DNA from: Mucilaginibacter sp.
GTDB lineage: Bacteria; Bacteroidota; Bacteroidia; Sphingobacteriales; Sphingobacteriaceae
Direction: 5' to 3'
Assembly: GCF_028287845.1 (NCBI RefSeq)
Contig: NZ_JAQBOW010000156.1
Span: 1 to 38,536 of the forward strand
DNA length: 38,536 nt
Positions 32,820 to 38,536 of this stretch are shown in pieces (within the stretch, counting starts at the first letter, position 1; every line of letters begins with the position of its first letter). The position numbers and the translations under genes are program-made. The notes beneath the pieces are model-generated. The model saw only the letters and a program-made list of their open reading frames with translations, was not told the origin of the DNA and ran no database searches.

Positions 32820-33407
32820 ATGAATATAAACAACCGGCAGCATCTGCAACTATCAGATATTCAGGAAAACCTTCAGCTGGTGCTTAATGAAAACATGCAG
32901 TTAGCGGCTAAAATTGATTATAGCCAATTTGAGCAATTAATTGAAAACATTCAACAAACCAGGTCTATATTTCTTATAGCCTCGGGGCGTTCCGGCTTTT
33001 CAATGCGCTCTGCAGCCATGCGGTTAATGCATCTTGGATTACAAGTATATTTTGTTGGGGATACCACTACCCCTGCGATAGGACCTGGCGACCTACTTTT
33101 GGCGGCATCCGGATCAGGAACTACAAGCACTATTGTTAGAGCGGCCGAAAAAGCAAAATTGGCTGGCGCTAAAGTTATCGCCATATCCACAAATTCAGGT
33201 TCAATGCTGGCAAAACTGGCAGATATTCATATTCACGTGCCAGCCGCAGAAAAAGAAGACCATGGCGGCGATAAATCAAAACAATACGCGGGGAGTCTTT
33301 TTGAACAAGCATTACTGTTAATTACGGATGCGGTATTCATGGCTTTATGGAAATTAGACGGAACACCTGCAGAAGAACTTTGGAAGCGCCATGCTAATAT
33401 GGAGTAA
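32820..33407 (+). CDS. hxlB: 6-phospho-3-hexuloisomerase
   Basis: The 195-residue SIS-domain protein has FLIASGRSGFSMRSAAMRLM, HLGLQVYFVGDTTTPAIGPG and DLLLAASGSGTTSTIVRAAE, the pattern of HxlB/PHI. It isomerises hexulose 6-phosphate to fructose 6-phosphate, the second step of formaldehyde fixation by the ribulose monophosphate route. It is followed by hxlA 37 bases on, the reverse of the hxlA-hxlB order in Bacillus subtilis. Cytoplasmic, normal length. Confidence 0.93.
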   Translation: MNINNRQHLQLSDIQENLQLVLNENMQLAAKIDYSQFEQLIENIQQTRSIFLIASGRSGFSMRSAAMRLMHLGLQVYFVGDTTTPAIGPGDLLLAASGSGTTSTIVRAAEKAKLAGAKVIAISTNSGSMLAKLADIHIHVPAAEKEDHGGDKSKQYAGSLFEQALLLITDAVFMALWKLDGTPAEELWKRHANME

Positions 33408-33444
33408 GTAAACAACACAAATAATTTAAATTAAATATAATAAA

Positions 33445-34077
33445 ATGGCAAAGTTACAAGTAGCAATAGATTTATTAACAACAAAAGATGCCCTGGAGCT
33501 TGCAGCTAAGGTTGCTCCGTATGTAGACATTATTGAATTGGGCACCCCGCTAATTAAAAACATGGGGTCGGCTGTGATCACTGCAATGAAAAATGCGCAT
33601 CCTGATAAACTGGTTTTTGCTGATCTTAAAACAGCAGATGCTGGAGAATTGGAGGCTGATATAGCATTTACAGCTGGGGCAGATCTTGTTACCGTTATGG
33701 GGGCAGCTGGCAATGCCACGATTATAGGCGCAGTTAAAGCCGCAAAAGCGCATGGCAAAGGGATTGTAGTAGATACTATTGGTTACCCTGACCGTGTAAA
33801 ACGTGCCCGGGAAGTGACCAATTTAGGGGTAGAATTTGTAGAATTACATGCCGGCTTAGATGAGCAGTGGACAGATGGCTATTCCATTCAGGTTTTAATA
33901 GATGAGGCATCAAGAGCAGGCGTTCCGGTTTCTATAGCAGGCGGAGTAAACATTGGTAATGTTGCGGCGGTTGTTAAAGCAGGTGCACAGGTAGCTGTTG
34001 CGGGAGCTGCAATTTATGGTGCAAAAGATCCGGCTGCGGCAGCAAAGGCGCTTCGCGAAGCAATAGACGCGGTATAA
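33445..34077 (+). CDS. hxlA: 3-hexulose-6-phosphate synthase
   Basis: The 210-residue protein belongs to the OMP-decarboxylase fold: LQVAIDLLTTKDALELA, VDIIELGTPLIKNMG, LVFADLKTADAGELEAD (catalytic Asp-Lys-x-x-Asp), and SIAGGVNIGNVAAVVKAGA. It condenses formaldehyde with ribulose 5-phosphate to hexulose 6-phosphate. With hxlB it detoxifies formaldehyde; a biosynthetic reverse role is possible but a normal pentose pathway enzyme (rpe) is also present in this window. A terminator follows. Confidence 0.95.
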   Translation: MAKLQVAIDLLTTKDALELAAKVAPYVDIIELGTPLIKNMGSAVITAMKNAHPDKLVFADLKTADAGELEADIAFTAGADLVTVMGAAGNATIIGAVKAAKAHGKGIVVDTIGYPDRVKRAREVTNLGVEFVELHAGLDEQWTDGYSIQVLIDEASRAGVPVSIAGGVNIGNVAAVVKAGAQVAVAGAAIYGAKDPAAAAKALREAIDAV

Positions 34078-34150
34078 CCGGGCTGCAACAAGCTATAAAA
34101 TTAGATTATGGGGAATTATATTACGAGTTCTTTCGTATAAACGCGATAAT

Positions 34151-34192
34151 AAAAGGATAGCCCGATTTGTATGTAACCGGGCTGTCCTTTTA
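34151..34192 (+). terminator. Intrinsic terminator of hxlBA
   Basis: AAAAGGATAGCCCG (34151-34164) pairs with CGGGCTGTCCTTTT (34178-34191) with one wobble, followed by a short T-rich stretch. It separates hxlBA from the cupin gene. Confidence 0.8.
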
Positions 34193-34321
34193 CATTCTTG
34201 TTAGTATAAGAAATGTATTATTTTTATTTTTGTCATAGCATTTGCAACTATACTGGATGGCGGAAAAAACAACCGATCAGAATTATCTAAACTTCAGCAA
34301 GTAAATATTGTTAGCAATCAT

Positions 34322-34328
34322 AAAGGAG
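34322..34328 (+). promoter_or_regulatory. Strong Shine-Dalgarno site of the cupin gene
   Basis: AAAGGAG lies eight bases before the ATG at 34337. Such a site is rare in this window, where other genes have AT-rich upstream sequence without one, so it may have arrived with the gene. Confidence 0.7.
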
Positions 34329-34336
34329 TAAAAATT

Positions 34337-34735
34337 ATGGAAATTAAACGGAGTGGCGCACAACCATCAGGCAAAGGTCCCGCAGATTATTTTACCGGAT
34401 CGGTAAGGATCGATCCACTTTTTAATCCACCAGACCCAGCTCGTGTAGCAATGGCTCTGGTCACCTTCGAGCCGGGTGCCCGCACAGCCTGGCATACCCA
34501 CCCGCTTGGTCAAACGCTGATAGTCACCGCAGGCAGTGGCTGGGTGCAGCGGGAAGGCGGGCCAATTGAAGAGATCTACCAGGGAGATATAGTATGGTTC
34601 CCGCCAGGCGAAAAACATTGGCATGGCGCTACCGCAACCACGGCAATGAGCCATATAGCCATCCAGGAAAAGCTTAATGGTTCACCTGTCGATTGGATGG
34701 AACAGGTAACGGAGGAACAATACAGTAAACAATAA
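34337..34735 (+). CDS. Cupin, manganese hydroxynitrile-lyase-like
   Basis: The 132-residue single-domain cupin closely resembles, from memory, the Mn-dependent hydroxynitrile lyase of Granulicella tundricola. The metal ligands fall on the same numbers: H53, H55, Q59 and H94, with H106 and Q110 also present, in [20 protein letters not shown] and [10 protein letters not shown]. Those enzymes split cyanohydrins such as mandelonitrile to an aldehyde and HCN; the natural role of the family is not settled, and many relatives are annotated only as cupins. The gene uses GC-richer codons than its neighbours and has a strong Shine-Dalgarno site, so it may be acquired. It stands after the hxlBA terminator. 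Confidence 0.85.
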   Translation: MEIKRSGAQPSGKGPADYFTGSVRIDPLFNPPDPARVAMALVTFEPGARTAWHTHPLGQTLIVTAGSGWVQREGGPIEEIYQGDIVWFPPGEKHWHGATATTAMSHIAIQEKLNGSPVDWMEQVTEEQYSKQ

Positions 34736-34788
34736 ATCGGTTGATATTTGATTACCTAATGCACGTATAAGCGTCTGATTATTTAAAG

Positions 34789-37464
34789 TTAGTTGTGTTG
34801 TTGAACAGCTAAAGGAAATTCCAGCATAAACTCTGTTCCTTTATTTAATTCGCTTTGCACACTTATTACTCCACCTAAACTTTCAACCTGCTTTTTTACC
34901 ATAAACAGCCCTACCCCTTTACCTTCTACACTCCAATCAAATCGTTTATATAAGCCAAATAAGTGCTCCCCATGTTTATCAAGGTCTATGCCTTTACCAT
35001 TATCTTTAAAATAGATAAATATTTTGTTATCTATTATTTCACTACTGATGGAAATAACCGGATCAACATTTATTTGCCTGTATTTAACACTGTTTATAAC
35101 CAAATTTTGGAAAATGCTGTGTAAGTAGCCTTTAAGAATATATAATTTGTCTATGGCATCAAAACAACAAGTTATGGTCACCTTACTTTTAACGATCATC
35201 TGGCTAATGCCTGCTTTAATTTCCTCAACCAGTAATGGAAGCGAAACAAATTCTATCTGATCATTAACCTGGCTTCTTACCTGCAATATGTGGTTAAGAT
35301 CAAGTATTACTTTATCCAGGTTATTTACTGATATAGAAAGTGCCTTAAGGGTATCCAGGCTTTCTATCTTTCCGGGCACAAAATCACCAAGCAATGCCGC
35401 CAGGCCCTGTATATTGGTAACGGGTGCCCTTAAATTATGTGAGATAATATAAGTAAACTGTTCTAAATCATTATTGCGTTGTGCAAGATCGGCAGTCATA
35501 TTTTCGCGCTCAAATTCTGTATTTTTCTTTTCAGTAATGTTTTTAAATGTTAAAACCACACCAATATTTTTCTGTTTCTTATTAACTACTCCCACCCATT
35601 TAATATCATACCATTCCTTACCCCCGTTCGGCAACGGGTAGGTTGTTTCATAAGCAGCAATTTTTTGCTCATTAACGTCTTTAACAGCTTTTCCTATTGC
35701 TTCTCTCTTATCTTTTGGAAAATAATTTGTTATTGCAGTACCTAATTTTAGATTTTTATTAAAATGCCGGTGCATCAAAACCTTTGCATTACTGTTAAAG
35801 GATATGGTCTTAAGGTTCTCATTTAATAAAATAATAGAAAGATCAATATTTTCAAATACTGTACGCAGGTTTGCTTCAGATTGCAGTAAAGATGACTCTG
35901 CCAATTTCCTGTCGGTTATGTTAATATGTAATATTACAGCGCCTTTATGCGCTTTATCAGCTAATGGCGATACAACTACCTGGAACCAATCTTTACCTGT
36001 TAGTGAGGCATACTCCATGGTAAACTCTTTTATTTCACCTTGTATTACATCCTTGATGCCTTCTTCAATTTTATTGCCATTTATCTTGTCAACACCGGTA
36101 GCTTTTTCAGAAATAACCAGATAATTATACCCTACACCATAATTGGGTATTCCGAGATTATTTAAGAGTGTCAGTGTCTTCCATGATTCATTAACTGCTA
36201 TGATCTTGCCATTTTCGTCAATCAGCACTATGTTGGGTGGCAGAGCATTTAATATTGCCGCTTGTGTTTCTGAAGCTTCCAGTAATTGTTCTTCGGCCTT
36301 TTTACGCTGGGTAATATCTCTGGTTACGCCATATACCCGTACCAACGCACCATTTTCGTCTAAACCAGGTATTGCTTTACTTTCTACCCAACAAATATTT
36401 CCGTTTTTATGATTGATACGATACCGGGTAATTACGATTTCTCCCCTGCGAAATTTCTCATTGCTTCCTTTTTGAATATTTTTGTCATCAGTGTATATGA
36501 TTTCATTCCAAAGATTTGAATTATGAAAAAATTCATCGGCTGTATACCCATATACTTTCTCACATGCAGGCGATATTTGTATCAATTTTGAATTGATCAC
36601 ATCCCACGAAAAAAACACTTCATCAATGGTGTTAAATAATAAATTTAGCTCCCGGTTTACGCTGTCAAGTTTTCTTTCAGAAATTGTTCTTTCGGTAACA
36701 TCCTGGGTAAAACCCTTTATACGCTCGGGCATGCCAAATTTATCTCTGTTAACTAACAGTTTGGCGTGCAAATATTTTATGCTGTTGTCATCATAAGTAT
36801 TTATCCTAAAATCTAAACTAATGGCATCAAGATGGGCAACCGCATTATCCATTTCGTTTCTTACCCTTAACATATCATCCGGATGTATATGATTAAAGAA
36901 ATTATTAAATGAAGGTTCAATGTCGCCTACATTAAGCCCCAGTATATGATACAATCCGGGTGACCATTTAGTAAACTGAGTTTTTAAATCCACATCAATA
37001 CCACCAATATCAGCAATATTTTCTGCCTCCTTTAATAGCGCCTCGTTCGAAATTACCTCATCCAAGTATGTCTGGCGCTCGGCTTCCAACCTAAATTTTT
37101 CTAATACATTTAATATAGCGTTTGGTAAGCGCTGCATCCTGTCTTTCAAGATATAATCAGATGCACCGTCTTTCATTATGCTTACAGCAAATTCTTCGGA
37201 TATAGTAGCAGTGATCAATATAAACGGAATATTAAGATGGCTTTGTTTTAGAATTTTTAAAGCTTCTATAGAATCAAATGATGGTAAAGAATGGTCTGAA
37301 AGAACAATATCCGGTCTGTATTCATTAAGTGCTTTAATATAATCTTCTTTATTATCAACAACAATTTTATCAAATAATAATTTAGACCTTTTAAGTTCAT
37401 AGCCCACCAATTCGGCATCGGCAGGAATATCCTCGAGGTGTAAAATTTTTAGTTGATTTGTCAT
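34789..37464 (-). CDS. Sensor histidine kinase with N-terminal receiver and four PAS domains
   Basis: The 891-residue protein has, in order: a receiver domain at about 5-122 (E11, D12, phospho-acceptor D57 in VLSDHSLP, T85, K107), four PAS-type regions at about 140-260, 270-390, 400-520 and 530-650, a HisKA domain with H676 in TYIISHNLRAPVTNI, and a HATPase domain at about 760-886 (N box QNLVINSVKYR, G1 DNGKGID, G2 GKGVGLFMV). No membrane segment is visible, so it is cytosolic. It would be fed by the upstream kinase or act on the response regulator next to it. The receiver at the N-terminus rather than the C-terminus is the less common order. Confidence 0.93.
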   Translation of the reverse strand: MTNQLKILHLEDIPADAELVGYELKRSKLLFDKIVVDNKEDYIKALNEYRPDIVLSDHSLPSFDSIEALKILKQSHLNIPFILITATISEEFAVSIMKDGASDYILKDRMQRLPNAILNVLEKFRLEAERQTYLDEVISNEALLKEAENIADIGGIDVDLKTQFTKWSPGLYHILGLNVGDIEPSFNNFFNHIHPDDMLRVRNEMDNAVAHLDAISLDFRINTYDDNSIKYLHAKLLVNRDKFGMPERIKGFTQDVTERTISERKLDSVNRELNLLFNTIDEVFFSWDVINSKLIQISPACEKVYGYTADEFFHNSNLWNEIIYTDDKNIQKGSNEKFRRGEIVITRYRINHKNGNICWVESKAIPGLDENGALVRVYGVTRDITQRKKAEEQLLEASETQAAILNALPPNIVLIDENGKIIAVNESWKTLTLLNNLGIPNYGVGYNYLVISEKATGVDKINGNKIEEGIKDVIQGEIKEFTMEYASLTGKDWFQVVVSPLADKAHKGAVILHINITDRKLAESSLLQSEANLRTVFENIDLSIILLNENLKTISFNSNAKVLMHRHFNKNLKLGTAITNYFPKDKREAIGKAVKDVNEQKIAAYETTYPLPNGGKEWYDIKWVGVVNKKQKNIGVVLTFKNITEKKNTEFERENMTADLAQRNNDLEQFTYIISHNLRAPVTNIQGLAALLGDFVPGKIESLDTLKALSISVNNLDKVILDLNHILQVRSQVNDQIEFVSLPLLVEEIKAGISQMIVKSKVTITCCFDAIDKLYILKGYLHSIFQNLVINSVKYRQINVDPVISISSEIIDNKIFIYFKDNGKGIDLDKHGEHLFGLYKRFDWSVEGKGVGLFMVKKQVESLGGVISVQSELNKGTEFMLEFPLAVQQHN

Positions 37465-37478
37465 TTCAATACTTAGAT

Positions 37479-37919
37479 TTACAATGGTGGTTGATTAACT
37501 ATTAACCAAAATAGCCCCAATTCGGAAATTGCTTTACCGAAGGCTTCAAAATTTACGGGCTTTACAACATAGCCATTAACACCAAGGTTATAACTGGCTA
37601 TTATATCTTGTTCTTCTCTTGATGAAGTCATGATAACTACAGGAATGGTTTTGGTTGCATCATTTGATTTGACTTGCCGCAATACCTCAATACCGTCAAC
37701 TTTAGGCATTTTAATATCCAGTAAAATAACTTTTGGTTTATTATCTATCTGCCGACCAGTAAATTCGCCCTTGGCAAATATAAAGTCAAGCGCTTCTTCG
37801 CCATCTTTTACATGAAATAGCTTATTTGCAAGGTTTATTTTTTTTAAGGATCGGATAGTTAGCTCGGCGTCGTGAACATTATCTTCAACCAATAATATTT
37901 CAACTTCGTTATTGTTCAT
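37479..37919 (-). CDS. Single-domain response regulator (Rcp1-like)
   Basis: The 146-residue receiver protein has E12, D13, phospho-acceptor D68 in [10 protein letters not shown]98 in VIMTSS and K120 in YVVKP. No output domain follows; the last residues ([13 protein letters not shown]) fit the Rcp1 type that often partners phytochrome-like or PAS kinases. It lies between two histidine-kinase genes, gaps of 14 and 20 bases, so it is a phosphorelay intermediate or acts through binding. Confidence 0.93.
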   Translation of the reverse strand: MNNNEVEILLVEDNVHDAELTIRSLKKINLANKLFHVKDGEEALDFIFAKGEFTGRQIDNKPKVILLDIKMPKVDGIEVLRQVKSNDATKTIPVVIMTSSREEQDIIASYNLGVNGYVVKPVNFEAFGKAISELGLFWLIVNQPPL

Positions 37920-37939
37920 ACTTGTCTTTTAAAGTACAG

Positions 37940-38536
37940 TTATTCATTAGGCATACTAAAATAAAATGTGGCCCCTTTACCGGGATAGGCCTCTGCCCAG
38001 ATAGTTCCGCCATGTTTATCAATTATTTGTTTTGTTAAAGCTAAACCTACACCTGTGCCTTCAAATTCATCGTTACGGTGAAGACGCTGAAAAACCCCGA
38101 ATAATTTATGTTTATACTTCATATCAAAACCCACCCCATTATCTTTGATGTAATAAGTAAGTTTTGCATCATCCTTTATCGAACCAATTTCTATTTTAGG
38201 ATTATCAGTTTTCGAGCTATATTTTATAGCATTACCTACCAAATTCAATAAAACCTGGCGCAATAAATTAATATCAGCTTTACAAGGCGGTAGTGTGTGC
38301 ACTTTAAACTGGCATTTACTTTTTTCATTTGCCACAACACATGCCTTAACCAAGGCGTTCATATTAACCGTCGCAAATACAATCTCCTTTTTGCCTATAC
38401 GCGAAAATGCAAGCAGGTCATCAATCAACTGGCCCATTAGCCGGGCGTTGGTCATTACGGTATTAATGAGCCGGTTACCTTCGGCATCTAATTTGTCTTC
38501 AAAATCTTCCTTTAGCATCATTGCATATCCGTTTAC
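37940..38536 (-). CDS. Sensor histidine kinase, C-terminal part (N-terminus off window)
   Basis: The frame stays open to the window edge, so the ATG codons at about 38521 are internal and not the true start. The visible 198 residues begin with VNGYAMMLKED, the region just after the HisKA phospho-histidine (the LRAPLR box would be upstream, outside), then RLMGQLIDDLLAFSRIG and the HATPase with N box RQVLLNLVGNAIKYS, G1 DNGVGFDM and G2 GTGVGLALTKQI. The sensory part cannot be seen; the type is that found in phytochrome-like and PAS/GAF kinases. It is the first of the three-gene phosphorelay cluster. Confidence 0.92.
   Translation of the reverse strand, partial: VNGYAMMLKEDFEDKLDAEGNRLINTVMTNARLMGQLIDDLLAFSRIGKKEIVFATVNMNALVKACVVANEKSKCQFKVHTLPPCKADINLLRQVLLNLVGNAIKYSSKTDNPKIEIGSIKDDAKLTYYIKDNGVGFDMKYKHKLFGVFQRLHRNDEFEGTGVGLALTKQIIDKHGGTIWAEAYPGKGATFYFSMPNE

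Noticed and set aside
34257..34304. 15-codon frame ([15 protein letters not shown]) upstream of the cupin gene
   Set aside because: Could be a leader peptide, but there is no ribosome site or regulatory pattern, and such short frames arise by chance.
38519..38521. ATG as the start of the last kinase gene
   Set aside because: The frame stays open to the window edge and the sequence before it belongs to the HisKA domain, so the gene is merely cut by the window.
1..38536. CRISPR array, prophage, rRNA operon, or reverse transcriptase with variable repeat
   Set aside because: No regular spaced repeats, phage structural genes, rRNA or reverse transcriptase sequences were found; the four-helix-bundle gene alone is not enough to call a diversity-generating element.

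Overview
The window looks like a chromosomal segment of a Bacteroidota bacterium, most likely a member of the Sphingobacteriaceae (Pedobacter/Mucilaginibacter-like). The reasons are an AT-rich genome of roughly 40% GC, almost no Shine-Dalgarno sites, and several promoters of the Bacteroidota type (TTTG, 19-21 bases, TAnnTTTG), the clearest being in front of tRNA-Ser. Other signs are a long Bacteroidota-style LptD barrel, the small proteins conserved in this phylum, and intergenic spacers filled with short repeated words. This assignment is inference from sequence reading, without a database search.

Layout. 1-2836 (minus): a pair of M16 zinc-peptidase genes, one with HxxEH and one without, separated by a 23S-IVS-type four-helix-bundle gene lying between inverted word repeats. 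2949-3886: two small conserved proteins. 3990-9398 (minus): a dihydrolipoamide acyltransferase E2, cinA, and lptD. 9454-11430 (plus): a periplasmic N-acetylmuramoyl-L-alanine amidase and an MCE/MlaD lipid-transport protein, divergent from lptD, so this block serves the cell envelope. 11492-14837 (minus): phoH, purC, a STAS protein and ribonuclease Z, probably one transcription unit. 14941-17644 (plus): a tightly overlapping three-gene operon of a SAM-hydroxide adenosyltransferase-like protein, a secreted or membrane coiled-coil protein and a beta-CASP metallo-hydrolase. 17754-23796 (minus): serC-serA, rpe, a small unknown protein, pnp and rpsO, with clear intrinsic terminators.

23797-24370 has no gene, but holds a palindromic mobile-looking repeat of about 220 bases made of three GC-rich hairpins inside a 20-base inverted repeat. 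It is followed by a secreted penicillin-acylase family enzyme (24371-26563, plus). 26828-31477: ddl (minus), then divergently a stand-alone PASTA membrane protein, a rhodanese, mltG, a YbgC-like thioesterase and a YihY/BrkB membrane protein, so this is again largely a peptidoglycan neighbourhood. A tRNA-Ser(UGA) with a near-ideal promoter and terminator follows.

31753-34735 is accessory in character. An AraC-family regulator is divergent from hxlB-hxlA, the two ribulose-monophosphate-pathway enzymes that fix formaldehyde to ribulose 5-phosphate. Next comes a cupin whose sequence and residue numbering match manganese-dependent hydroxynitrile lyases. That gene has a strong Shine-Dalgarno site and GC-richer codons, suggesting transfer. 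34789-38536 (minus) is a phosphorelay cluster: a histidine kinase cut by the window end, a single-domain response regulator, and a REC-PAS4-histidine kinase.

The most unusual items are the palindromic element at 23987-24210, the four-helix-bundle insertion between the peptidase genes, the word-repeat architecture shared by several spacers, the formaldehyde module with its own regulator, and the hydroxynitrile-lyase-like cupin.
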